A stretch of DNA of 19,698 nt, taken from an uncultured Oscillospiraceae bacterium. Lineage in GTDB: Bacteria > Bacillota > Clostridia > Oscillospirales > Ruminococcaceae. Below are positions 12,247 through 19,698 of the stretch, in pieces. The position numbers were made by a program, and so were the translations under genes. The notes below the pieces were generated by a model that saw only the letters and a program-made list of their open reading frames with translations, did no database searches and was not told where the DNA came from. Position 1 is the stretch's first letter. Every line of letters starts with the position of its first letter. The stretch is from assembly GCA_900543705.1 (NCBI GenBank), contig UQSL01000032.1, positions 1 to 19,698 of the forward strand, given 5' to 3'.

Positions 12247-14112
12247 TTAAGAATTACTGTCAATGTGGTCATTGAGCTCTTTGAGGAGCATGGCCGGAGA
12301 CAAATCCGACGGGAATGTAAAGCCGCCTGCGGTCAGGGAAACCGGACCGATAGCCGCGCTGTCCGGTGAGCAGCTGCGCTTGAATTGGTGCTGGATAAAC
12401 CGTTTGAGGAAAAGCGTGAGCTTTTCGCGGATATATTCCGGTTTTATGGTATCTCCAAAGGCGAGGCGAGCGTAATCATACACCTTAGAGGGGGCAAGAC
12501 GGTAACGGACAAAATAGTAAGTGAAGAAATCGTGCAGCTCGTAGGAGCCGAGGATATCCTCGGTTTTCTGCTGGATTCTTCCGCTCTCATCCGGGGGAAG
12601 CAATTCCGGGCTGACCGGGGTATCGAGGATATCGAGCAGGATATCGCGCACACTTGCAAATACCTTCTTTTCGGCGACTTTGCCGACGATGATGCGGATG
12701 AGGGTTTTCGGAATATCCGTGTTGACGTTGAAGTTTGCAATGTGATCACCGGAGAAAGTACAAAAGCCAAGTGCCTCCTCGGACAAGTCACCCGTACCGA
12801 CGACGAGGCCGCCGATCTGGTTTGCAATATCGAGCAGAATCTGCGCACGTTCCCTGGCCTGCGCGTTTTCATAAGTGGTGTCCTTGTTAGCCGGATCATG
12901 GGAGATATCCTCAAAGTGCTGGGTGACTGCTGCACGAATCGAGATATCGCGGCTGACGCAACCAAGCTCTTCAATCAGGTGCAGTGCGTTGAAATAGGTG
13001 CGGTCGGTCGTGCCAAATCCCGGCATGGTGACCGCTGTAATATTCTCATGGGGAATACCGAGTTTGTCACAGGCGTCCGCGCTGACCAACAGGGCAAGCG
13101 TGGAGTCGAGCCCGCCCGAGATGCCCAAAACGAGCTGACGGCAGCCGATATGCTTCATACGCAGTGCGAGGGAATCCGACTGTAAGGAGAACAATTCCTC
13201 GCAGTAATCGGTAAGCTTTTCCGGTTCTTTTGGAAGGAAGGGATTTTGTCTAATTTCCCGTTTGAGCTCCCTGCGTTCCTCTTTGCCTGGAAAGGAGAAA
13301 AAAGCCGGGGTCACGCGAGAGGCACCGCCATACAGCGCGCCGCTGCGGGAACGATTGGCGTGAATGATATCCGCGTCCAAATCGTAGACACCGTGTATGC
13401 TTTCAAAGGCGGAGCTGGTAAACAGGACTTCCTCCCCATCCTCACACAGGCAGACAAAGCCCTGATAGACATGGGGGGCGCTGCCTTCGCTGATGCCACC
13501 GTTTACCACGAGTACCGCGCATCCGGCAGAGGCGCTGACGGATTTTGCGATATCCCTTGTCATGCGTACCGAGCCGGCGCTCGCGGGATCGCAGGAGGGG
13601 ACGACGATTAAATCACAGCCAAGCCGGGAAATCCCGCCAAGCCTTGTGGGGAGGTCATCCGCCTTGCCGGCAACGATGCAAAAGCGCAGGGCGCCACAGG
13701 AAAAGACGGTGGTATCCGGGAGAATATCGGTATCTGCCAGGGCACCGTCCTCACTGAGAAAAGCGCCCTCGCACGAAACGTAGCCCACCAGCATCCCGCG
13801 GTGGAGCACAGCCGAGACCTCGGTGAGCGCGCCTCCTGCTAGGAATGGCATCCCGATGACATACACTGCATGAGTGTTCGCCGTATGCTCCATAATATGG
13901 GAGAGGGCCTCTTTTGCATTTTTGGCAATCAGCTCGAGCCCGAACAGGGAACCGCAGCTGCTGCCGGATAAAGCAAGACGCGGGAAGACCACGAGGTCCG
14001 GCTCCTCCGGCTTGACCGCGGTGATGGCGTTTAGCACCTCCTCGCAGCAGAGGTTTGGGTTTGCCGTAACAATCTTGTTCGAGATGCCGGCCAGTCTGAC
14101 AATAGATTTCAT
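12247..14112 (-). CDS. nadE: NAD+ synthetase with degenerate glutaminase domain
   Basis: A 621-residue two-domain protein. The C-terminal synthetase (about 290-621) amidates deamido-NAD+ with ATP. Its motifs are intact: PP-loop SGGLDS at 332-337, YENAQARER (414-422), GTGDLSEEALGF (439-450) and DHIANFNVNTDIPKTLIR. The N-terminal domain (about 1-270) has the nitrilase fold that normally makes ammonia from glutamine. Its triad seems lost: the Glu of the FPE motif is Arg45 (DLVVFPRLALSG), the region where PKTYLP carries the Lys reads VSCEGAFLSE (112-121), and the nucleophile motif EICED reads CIVAG (145-149). The enzyme probably uses free ammonia or another donor. GGAGGG precedes ATG 14112. It is the first gene of the operon with the ACT and DUF711 genes. 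Confidence 0.9.
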   Translation of the reverse strand: MKSIVRLAGISNKIVTANPNLCCEEVLNAITAVKPEEPDLVVFPRLALSGSSCGSLFGLELIAKNAKEALSHIMEHTANTHAVYVIGMPFLAGGALTEVSAVLHRGMLVGYVSCEGAFLSEDGALADTDILPDTTVFSCGALRFCIVAGKADDLPTRLGGISRLGCDLIVVPSCDPASAGSVRMTRDIAKSVSASAGCAVLVVNGGISEGSAPHVYQGFVCLCEDGEEVLFTSSAFESIHGVYDLDADIIHANRSRSGALYGGASRVTPAFFSFPGKEERRELKREIRQNPFLPKEPEKLTDYCEELFSLQSDSLALRMKHIGCRQLVLGISGGLDSTLALLVSADACDKLGIPHENITAVTMPGFGTTDRTYFNALHLIEELGCVSRDISIRAAVTQHFEDISHDPANKDTTYENAQARERAQILLDIANQIGGLVVGTGDLSEEALGFCTFSGDHIANFNVNTDIPKTLIRIIVGKVAEKKVFASVRDILLDILDTPVSPELLPPDESGRIQQKTEDILGSYELHDFFTYYFVRYRLAPSKVYDYARLAFGDTIKPEYIREKLTLFLKRFIQHQFKRSCSPDSAAIGPVSLTAGGFTFPSDLSPAMLLKELNDHIDSNS

Positions 14113-14463
14113 TGGATATCCCTCCAGTTTTTACATCAGATGTTTTAAGCCATATTATCAGAATGTAATGCGGTAAACTGTAAAAGTATACTGCTATCAT
14201 ATCATAGTTTGCCAAAAGTGGGTACACAAATTTTCACTAAGATTACAGGGATTAAAGCGAACGCGTATAGGAATCACGATAAAAATATGCTATAATCACC
14301 TATAATACTTCTATCTTTCAGTCCGCATGCGTCCGCTTTTCTAGTATACCATATTTTACAGTCTTATCATATTCCAGATACCAATTTCTGTTATACTTTC
14401 CATAAAAAAGAAAAAACAGACACGCGGGGGTAATTTCCGCAGCCAGAAGGGGGAACTTAACTC
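14113..14463. promoter_or_regulatory. divergent intergenic region between nadE and the PHP gene
   Basis: A 351-base AT-rich region that must hold promoters in both directions. On plus, two TATAAT boxes lie at 14291-14296 and 14301-14306 and TATACT at 14392-14397, all with poor -35 partners. On minus, TATGAT boxes near 14200 (GATATGATAGC) could serve nadE. No riboswitch or gene is seen. The exact promoters cannot be assigned. Confidence 0.4.
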
Positions 14464-15285
14464 ATGATTCATCCGGTCAAACGCTATGACAGCCATGCGC
14501 ACTCGGATAATTCTCCGGATGCACAGCATTCTGCGACCTATCTGTGCGTAGGTGCGTGCGAAATCGGGCTTGACGGCATTGCCATCACCGACCACTACGA
14601 ATGCGATTTGCCTGAAAACGACCGCTGGAACCAATCGGTGCGCGACGCCTACTTTGACTGCCTGAAAGAGAAAAACGTCTTTTTTGGGCGCTTGGATGTA
14701 CTCTCCGGCATCGAAATCGGGCAGCCGATGCAAAACCTGAAACGTGCAAACCGCATTGCCACCATGTTTGAGCGGGATTTCCATCTCGCCTCGGTCCATC
14801 AGGTGGAGGGGATTCCGCCGTTTCATCTAATTGACTACAACAAAGAGGACGCGAATCCGGTATTTGAAGCGTATTTCAACGAACTGGTCGAAACCTCCAA
14901 ATGGGAGCACTTCGACAGTCTGGCGCACCTGACCTACCCTCTGCGCTACTACACCCGCTCCACGGGCAGGCAGTTCGATTTAACCCCGTTTGAGAGCCAG
15001 ATCGAACAGATTCTCAAAAACCTCGTGGAACATCACAAGGCACTCGAGATCAATACCTCCGGACTCAGACAGGAGCTTGGCGACACGATACCGGGAGAAC
15101 GTTACCTCAAATGGTTTTATGAGCTCGGCGGGGAGTATGTGACCATCGGCTCGGACGCACACCGCCGGGAGGATTTGGCAAAGGATTTTCAGCAGGCTTA
15201 TGAGATGCTCTGGCAGGCAGGTTTCCGCTATACAGTATATTACAAAAAACACAAACCGCAGCTTATCCGGTTGACGGAAGACTAG
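14464..15285 (+). CDS. histidinol-phosphatase-type PHP phosphoesterase
   Basis: A 273-residue PHP-superfamily enzyme of the HisK/HisJ type, which hydrolyses histidinol phosphate or related phosphoesters using a cluster of bound metals. Metal-ligand motifs are visible in order: DSHAHSDNSPDA (His11, His13), ITDHYE (Asp43, His44), LSGIEIGQP, LASVHQVEG, DSLAHLTYPLRY, ALEINTSGLR and VTIGSDAHRRED. GGGGGAA precedes ATG 14464 by nine bases. No other histidine biosynthesis gene is in the window, so the true substrate could be different. It is the first gene of a plus-strand run; the Lrp-type regulator starts 17 bases after its stop. Confidence 0.87.
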   Translation: MIHPVKRYDSHAHSDNSPDAQHSATYLCVGACEIGLDGIAITDHYECDLPENDRWNQSVRDAYFDCLKEKNVFFGRLDVLSGIEIGQPMQNLKRANRIATMFERDFHLASVHQVEGIPPFHLIDYNKEDANPVFEAYFNELVETSKWEHFDSLAHLTYPLRYYTRSTGRQFDLTPFESQIEQILKNLVEHHKALEINTSGLRQELGDTIPGERYLKWFYELGGEYVTIGSDAHRREDLAKDFQQAYEMLWQAGFRYTVYYKKHKPQLIRLTED

Positions 15286-15302
15286 AATCAGGGGGACTAC
15301 TT

Positions 15303-15782
15303 ATGAAACAGCTTTTGCAATTGCTCGAACGCGACGCGCACCTCACCCACAGACAGCTCTCGGTCATGCTCGACAAGACCGAGGAAGAGGTCGCAGCGGA
15401 AATCGGAGAGTACGAAAAAGCGGGCATTATTAAGGGGTACAAGGCGGTTATCGACTGGGAGCAGGCGGACCACCACTATGTCGAGGCGCTCATTGAACTG
15501 AAGGTCTCCCCGAAAGCGGATCGTGGCTTTGAGGAGATTGCCGCGAAAATCGCAGAGTTTTCCGAGGTAAAAAGCGTCTTTTTGATGTCCGGCGGTTTTG
15601 ACCTTGCGGTCAATGTCGTTGGGAGAACCTTCCAGGACGTCGCGATGTTCGTCGCTTACAAACTGGCAGTCGTGGATTCGGTACTTTCCACGGCAACCCA
15701 CTTTATCCTTAAGCGCTATAAGTATGACAATATCTCATTTGCGGATCAGGAGAAAGATGAAAGGAGGTATACCTTCCTGTGA
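15303..15782 (+). CDS. alaR: Lrp/AsnC family regulator, AlaR-like
   Basis: A 159-residue regulator. The N-terminal winged helix-turn-helix (about 1-50) reads LLQLLERDAHLTHRQLSVML then EEVAAEIGEYEKAGIIKGYKA. The C-terminal RAM/ACT-like effector domain (about 60-145) includes VEALIELKVSP and VFLMSGGFDLAVNVVGRTFQ. It binds DNA as oligomers in response to an amino acid. Its stop codon overlaps the GTG start of an aminotransferase, the same arrangement as alaR-alaT (yugG-yugH) of Bacillus subtilis. Control of alanine transamination is therefore the best guess. GGGGG eight bases before ATG 15303 is the ribosome binding site. Confidence 0.88.
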   Translation: MKQLLQLLERDAHLTHRQLSVMLDKTEEEVAAEIGEYEKAGIIKGYKAVIDWEQADHHYVEALIELKVSPKADRGFEEIAAKIAEFSEVKSVFLMSGGFDLAVNVVGRTFQDVAMFVAYKLAVVDSVLSTATHFILKRYKYDNISFADQEKDERRYTFL

Positions 15783-16951
15783 TTGATTATTCCAAACTGC
15801 TGTCCAAGCGCATCACAGAGGTCAAGCCGTCCGGCATCCGCCGATTTTTTGACATTGCGAACGAGATGGACAACGTCATCTCGCTCGGCGTCGGCGAGCC
15901 GGACTTTAAAACCCCCTGGATTGTCAGGCACGCGGGCATTAAATCTCTCGAAGCCTCCAAGACCTGGTACACGGCAAACGCCGGCCTGCAGGAATTGAAG
16001 GATGAAATCGGAAATTATTTGAGCCGGCGTTTTTCTCTGGAATATGACCGCAAAAGTGAGATTACGGTGACAGTCGGCGGCTCGGAGGCAATTGACATCG
16101 CCATCCGTGCCTTTGTAGAGGAGGGCGACGAGGTACTCATCCCTGAGCCGTGTTTTGTTTGCTACAACCCGATTACCGTGCTCTCCGGCGGAGTACCCGT
16201 GCCTATTGAGACCAGAGAAGAGGACAAATTCCGCTTAACTCCGCAGGCGCTCAAAGAAAAGATTACGGACAAGACCAAACTGCTCATCCTGCCGTTTCCA
16301 AACAACCCGACGGGCGCAGTCATGCGCCGGAAGGATTTGGAGGCGATTGCCGAAGTGCTCCGCGATACGAATATTATAGTGCTCTCGGATGAAATTTACG
16401 GGGAGCTGACCTATGGCGGCGAGCGTCACGTTTCGATTGCGGAGATTGACGGCATGTGGGAACGGACCCTGCTCGTCGGCGGGTTTTCCAAGGCCTTTGC
16501 GATGACCGGATGGCGCTTAGGATATGTCTGCGCTCCGAAAGAGGTTATGGTGCAGATGCTCAAAATCCACCAGTATGCCATCATGTGCGCACCAACAACC
16601 AGCCAGTATGCGGCAGTCAAGGCCCTGCGAGAATGCGAGAGTAACGTACAGGAGATGCGCGAGGAGTATGACATGCGCAGGAAACTTATCGTCGAAGGCT
16701 TTAACGCCCTCGGCCTGCACTGCTTTGAGCCGAGCGGCGCGTTTTATATTTTCCCCTGCATCAAGAGCACCGGGCTTACCTCGGAAGAATTCTGCGAGCG
16801 CCTGCTCTACAGCCAAAAAGTGGCCGTTGTGCCGGGTAACGCATTCGGTGAAAGCGGGGAAGGCTATGTGCGAGTATCCTACTCCTATTCGCTCAGCCAC
16901 ATCCAGGAGGCACTGCGGCGCATTGAGGCTTTTTTAAAAACACTGAAATAG
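15779..16951 (+). CDS. alaT: class I/II aminotransferase, alanine transaminase-like
   Basis: A 390-residue PLP-dependent fold-type I aminotransferase of full length. Key features: ISLGVGEPDFKTPW (about 34-47), TWYTANAGLQELK, the PLP-phosphate side VTVGGSEAID, PFPNNPTGAV with the PLP-contacting Asn, IIVLSDEIYGELTY with Asp and Tyr, and GGFSKAFAMTGWRLGY where Lys238 forms the internal aldimine. The substrate-binding Arg is in GYVRVSYSYS near the C-terminus. The start is GTG 15779, overlapping the regulator's stop by three bases, with AAGGAGG 11 bases upstream. Synteny with the AlaR-like regulator suggests alanine-pyruvate transamination, but aspartate or another substrate is possible. Confidence 0.9.
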   Translation: MIDYSKLLSKRITEVKPSGIRRFFDIANEMDNVISLGVGEPDFKTPWIVRHAGIKSLEASKTWYTANAGLQELKDEIGNYLSRRFSLEYDRKSEITVTVGGSEAIDIAIRAFVEEGDEVLIPEPCFVCYNPITVLSGGVPVPIETREEDKFRLTPQALKEKITDKTKLLILPFPNNPTGAVMRRKDLEAIAEVLRDTNIIVLSDEIYGELTYGGERHVSIAEIDGMWERTLLVGGFSKAFAMTGWRLGYVCAPKEVMVQMLKIHQYAIMCAPTTSQYAAVKALRECESNVQEMREEYDMRRKLIVEGFNALGLHCFEPSGAFYIFPCIKSTGLTSEEFCERLLYSQKVAVVPGNAFGESGEGYVRVSYSYSLSHIQEALRRIEAFLKTLK

Positions 16952-16966
16952 AGGCATAGTAACAAC

Positions 16967-18109
16967 ATGGACAAGGTAGTACTGGTAAAAACCCCGGATT
17001 ATGGCGAGCAGACACTCTATGAGAGCGTCTGCCGCCAGTTTGAGCTGCTGGATTTCGATGTTGCACAAATGGCGGGAAAGCGGGTGCTCCTCAAGCCCAA
17101 TCTCTTGATGAAGCGTAGACCGGAGGAGGCGACGACCACCCATCCGGGCGTGGTGCGCGCAGTCATCCAAAGGTTAAATGAACTCGGGGTAAAGGACATC
17201 ATGGTAGCGGACAGTCCCGGTGGTCTGTACAATATCGGCGCGCTCACCGGAATTTATCAGACGAGCGGCATGATGGGCGCCGTCGAGGGTGTTAACGCGA
17301 AATTGAATTATGATGTGACAAACGGGACAAGACGCGTGAAAAACTATCGCCGCGTCTCTTCCTTTCCCATCATTACGCCCGTTTTGCAGGCGGATTTTAT
17401 TATCTCCATAACTAAACTCAAAACCCATGGAATGACGATGCTCTCCGGCGGAGTGAAAAACCTGTTTGGTTGCGTGCCCGGCCTGATGAAACCGGAGTTC
17501 CACTGCCGGTTTCCCAAAAAAGAGGATTTTTGCGAAATGCTTGTGGATTTGTGCGAATGCGTGCACCCGGATATCACCATCGTCGACGCCGTTGTATCCA
17601 TGGAAGGGAACGGCCCCTCCGGCGGCACGCCGAGGCAGACGAATCTGCTGTTTGGGGCCTGCAACCCCTATGCGCTCGACTGTGTGCTCGCCCGTTTCAT
17701 CGGCTTTGAGGAAGAAGAAATTGAAACCATCCGTGCTTCCAAAGCGAGGGGGCTGTGCGGCGGGTTTGACGCGGTGGCCCTTGCGGGAGATGTGCAGGAG
17801 TTTGTCCCGGTAAAAGATTTTCAGCATCCGCAGTCGCGGGCAACGGATTTTTCTTCGAATGTGCCGCGCCTACTGCGCAAACCGGTGGCCTTTTTGGTCG
17901 GTACAGTGGCAAAGCCGCGTCCCGTCATCCGCAAAGGGAACTGTGTCGGCTGCGGGAAATGTGCGGAAAGCTGTCCGCAGCACATCATCCAGATAAGGCA
18001 GGGGAAAGCGCATATCCAGTACGACGAATGCATCCGCTGTTTCTGCTGCCATGAGATGTGCCCGGTCAAGGCCATCGACATCCGGCGTTTTCGGCTGTTT
18101 GATTTGTAA
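16967..18109 (+). CDS. DUF362 protein with two C-terminal [4Fe-4S] motifs
   Basis: A 380-residue protein. The DUF362 domain (about 1-300) shows KRVLLKPNLL, TTTHPGVVRAVIQRLNELG, MVADSPGG, ISITKLKTHGMTMLSGGVKN and GNGPSGGTPRQTNLLFGACN. A bacterial ferredoxin-like domain follows, with CVGCGKCAESCP (Cys326, 329, 332, 336) and CIRCFCCHEMCP (Cys355, 358, 361, 365), ligating two [4Fe-4S] clusters. It is probably a cytosolic redox protein; no reaction is established for the family. The start is ATG 16967 with a weak ribosome binding site, 15 bases after the aminotransferase stop. It ends 11 bases before ispE, so co-transcription is likely. It could be an electron donor for the Fe-S enzymes of the MEP pathway, but this is speculation. 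Confidence 0.88.
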   Translation: MDKVVLVKTPDYGEQTLYESVCRQFELLDFDVAQMAGKRVLLKPNLLMKRRPEEATTTHPGVVRAVIQRLNELGVKDIMVADSPGGLYNIGALTGIYQTSGMMGAVEGVNAKLNYDVTNGTRRVKNYRRVSSFPIITPVLQADFIISITKLKTHGMTMLSGGVKNLFGCVPGLMKPEFHCRFPKKEDFCEMLVDLCECVHPDITIVDAVVSMEGNGPSGGTPRQTNLLFGACNPYALDCVLARFIGFEEEEIETIRASKARGLCGGFDAVALAGDVQEFVPVKDFQHPQSRATDFSSNVPRLLRKPVAFLVGTVAKPRPVIRKGNCVGCGKCAESCPQHIIQIRQGKAHIQYDECIRCFCCHEMCPVKAIDIRRFRLFDL

Positions 18110-18120
18110 GGAGGAACGAG

Positions 18121-19017
18121 ATGCAACAGATTCACGCGAAAGCCTATGCGAAAATTAACCTGACGCTCGACGTGCTGGGAAAACGTCCAGATGGGTATCA
18201 CCAGATGGACATGGTGATGCAGTCGGTCAGTCTGTGCGATGAATTGACGCTTTTAAAAACAGATTCCCCGGGGATTTCCCTGTCCTGCGACAACCCGGAT
18301 GTCCCCTTCCCCTGCGACGAAAGCAATCTTGCGTACAAAGCGGCAAAGCTGCTGTTTGAACATCAGGGGGAGCCGTGTGCCGGGGTCTCCATCAAACTGA
18401 AAAAAAATATCCCGGACAAGGCCGGAATGGCAGGGGGCAGCGCGGACGCGGCGGCGGTGCTTGTCGCGGCAAACGAACTGTTCTCCTGGCACTTAGGCAT
18501 GGAGGAACTCTGCAAGATTGGGAAAACGCTTGGCGCGGACGTCCCGTTTTGTATTCAGGGCGGAACGATGCGCGTACAGGGCTTTGGGGAAATCCTCACC
18601 TGCCTGCCGGATTTTCCAAAGCTCCCAATTGCGGTTGCAAAGCCGAAAACGGGGATGAGCACGGCTCAGGCATTTGAAAAAATCGATACAAAGCAGCTTG
18701 TCCATCCCCCTGTGGAGCAGGTAGTCACCCTGCTTTCCAAAGGGAATGTGAACGAGGCGGCGATGCTGTGCGGCAACGTCTTCATGCAAGTTACGGAGAA
18801 TGCCGACGTCTTCTCCTTCTGCCGGTATTTCAACACCCATAACGCCCTGTTTTCGATGATGACGGGAAGCGGCACCGCGGTGTTCGCGGTCTTTGAAGAG
18901 GAACACTCGGCGGCCATGTGCGTGAAAGGGCTGATGGAGGCCGGGGAACGAGCATATCTCTGCTATCCTGAGCCGGCGGGAGTCAAGCTTATCCTTGAGG
19001 AGGAAGAAGATACATGA
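18121..19017 (+). CDS. ispE: 4-diphosphocytidyl-2-C-methyl-D-erythritol kinase
   Basis: A 298-residue GHMP kinase that phosphorylates CDP-methylerythritol at the 2-OH in the MEP isoprenoid pathway. It opens with AKAYAKINLTLDVLGKRPDG then YHQMDMVMQSV, the IspE signature with catalytic Lys11. The glycine-rich ATP loop is KNIPDKAGMAGGSADAAAVL (about 97-116), and LGADVPFCIQGG carries the catalytic Asp140. The C-terminal MMTGSGTAVFAVFE is the third GHMP motif. GGAGG precedes ATG 18121. Its last bases overlap the start of the DUF6483 gene, so the two are translationally coupled. Confidence 0.95.
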   Translation: MQQIHAKAYAKINLTLDVLGKRPDGYHQMDMVMQSVSLCDELTLLKTDSPGISLSCDNPDVPFPCDESNLAYKAAKLLFEHQGEPCAGVSIKLKKNIPDKAGMAGGSADAAAVLVAANELFSWHLGMEELCKIGKTLGADVPFCIQGGTMRVQGFGEILTCLPDFPKLPIAVAKPKTGMSTAQAFEKIDTKQLVHPPVEQVVTLLSKGNVNEAAMLCGNVFMQVTENADVFSFCRYFNTHNALFSMMTGSGTAVFAVFEEEHSAAMCVKGLMEAGERAYLCYPEPAGVKLILEEEEDT

Positions 19018-19403
19018 TTCGCCGGGATTACAGCGATTTTATCCTCCGGGAAATCAGCATGCTCATCCGATTTGTCGCAAAAACCGTGTTACAGAAAGAA
19101 GTGGACGGGGAGGAAATCATTCTCTACGACCAGAACACCCAGCAGAAAAACGGCACGCTCGACGCCGAGCTTGCATTGCTCGTCCGGCAGGGAGACATCA
19201 ACGAGGCGGAAAACCTGTTGTTTGAAACGCTGGAGGAGGAGCGCACACAGGAAAACTTCGCGAGTGCCGTGCAGTTTTATCTCACCTTGCACGGCATGGG
19301 AGAAAAGGAGCTCGCCCGGCACGATTTTTCCGAGGAGGAAATTGCTGAGGGCTTTGCCGATGTCAGAAAATTATACGGCATTGAGGACGTCATTTCGCTG
19401 TGA
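19014..19403 (+). CDS. DUF6483 family protein
   Basis: A 129-residue soluble, largely helical and acidic protein of the DUF6483 type, opening MIRRDYSDFILREISMLIRF. The middle LDAELALLVRQGDINEAENLLFETLEE looks like a tetratricopeptide-style helix pair. The end is FADVRKLYGIEDV. No function is known to me. Its ATG overlaps the ispE stop (ATGA), and GAGGAGGAAG lies just upstream inside ispE. The last 14 bases overlap the 3' end of the convergent permease gene, so there is no room for a terminator between them. Confidence 0.8.
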   Translation: MIRRDYSDFILREISMLIRFVAKTVLQKEVDGEEIILYDQNTQQKNGTLDAELALLVRQGDINEAENLLFETLEEERTQENFASAVQFYLTLHGMGEKELARHDFSEEEIAEGFADVRKLYGIEDVISL

Positions 19404-19698
19404 CGTCCCTTTTTTCTTTGTACAGATGGAGCCTTCCGCTGTCATGCAGGTTTTTGAGAATGACGACCACAAAGGGCACGCCGAAAATCCCGATAAGTCC
19501 AAACAGCTTGCCCCCGACATACATCGCTATCAGGGTGATGAGCGGGTGCAGGCCCACCTGTTTTCCGACGATTTTCGGCTCCGCGACGTTGCGCACGGCG
19601 CCGATGGCAAAAAAGAGGATGGTCAGGCCGATGGCGGTCGAGAAATGTGCCTGTGCGGCCTCAAAAAAAATCCAGGGGAGCAGTACCCCGCCTGTGCC
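19390..19698 (-). CDS. AI-2E / YtvI family permease, C-terminal part
   Basis: The 3' end of a minus-strand gene that runs off the right edge; about 102 codons are visible. The translation includes GTGGVLLPWIFFEAAQAHFS, then LFFAIGAVRNVAEPKIVGKQ and VGLHPLITLIAMYVGGKLFG, then GVPFVVVILKNL. This is the conserved C-terminus of AI-2E family transporters, including the sporulation membrane protein YtvI. EPKIVG and GLHPLxTLxAMYVG are the hallmark. A GTG at the VRN codons is internal and not a start. The substrate cannot be told. Confidence 0.88.
   Translation of the reverse strand, partial: GTGGVLLPWIFFEAAQAHFSTAIGLTILFFAIGAVRNVAEPKIVGKQVGLHPLITLIAMYVGGKLFGLIGIFGVPFVVVILKNLHDSGRLHLYKEKRDVTAK

Noticed and set aside
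12385..13185. A 266-codon open frame on the plus strand
   Set aside because: It is antisense to nadE, whose protein is clearly recognisable on the other strand.
17174..17827. A 217-codon open frame on the minus strand
   Set aside because: It is antisense to the DUF362 gene and has no family features.
1..19698. CRISPR array, toxin-antitoxin, phage-defence or biosynthetic cluster
   Set aside because: No regularly spaced repeats, defence-type domains or assembly-line genes were seen anywhere in the window.

Overview
The window looks like the chromosome of an anaerobic Clostridia-type Firmicute (probably Oscillospirales/Ruminococcaceae-like, an inference from gene families only). The supporting signs are strong Shine-Dalgarno sequences, sigma-A promoters, intrinsic terminators, cis-acting riboswitches, the MEP-pathway kinase IspE, ECF-type vitamin uptake, a Na+-decarboxylase beta subunit and typical Clostridial DUF families. 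No rRNA, CRISPR array or intact mobile element is present.

Left part (1-2.6 kb): a consensus promoter drives a leader that matches the yybP-ykoY manganese riboswitch, with a mutually exclusive terminator. The next gene is an orphan decarboxylase beta-subunit-like membrane protein, followed by a 41-residue one-helix partner and then a P-loop kinase. From 2.7 to 3.9 kb, on the minus strand, a cobalamin riboswitch with its own promoter controls a DUF4430 lipoprotein and an ECF S component, which together suggest corrinoid capture and uptake. A broken ORF lies behind it. From 4.2 to 6.9 kb come a GNAT acetyltransferase, a small Cys-rich protein, an unusual Amidase_3-SH3 protein and a 63-residue conserved protein.

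Middle (7.0-10.5 kb): a tRNA-Gly(CCC) gene is followed by a wrecked mobile region. It holds an IS200/IS605 transposase whose catalytic middle has been inverted and whose 3' end is gone, joined to fragments that look phage- or plasmid-derived. Then come a small multidrug export family protein and free-methionine-(R)-sulfoxide reductase (minus strand), a second GNAT enzyme (plus strand), and about 0.7 kb without a credible gene. That gap contains a promoter-terminator unit and several strong hairpins.

Right part (10.5-19.7 kb): a minus-strand operon nadE - ACT protein - DUF711/UPF0210 protein. The NAD synthetase keeps its synthetase site but appears to have lost all three glutaminase catalytic residues. 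Divergently, a plus-strand run encodes a HisJ/HisK-type PHP phosphatase, an Lrp/AsnC regulator overlapping an alanine-type aminotransferase, a DUF362 protein with two [4Fe-4S] motifs, IspE and a DUF6483 protein. The latter overlaps tail-to-tail with an AI-2E/YtvI family permease that runs off the window.

The most promising candidates for new biology are the manganese-riboswitch-controlled decarboxylase-beta/one-helix pair, the B12-riboswitch-controlled DUF4430/S-component pair, and the NAD synthetase with a dead glutaminase domain.
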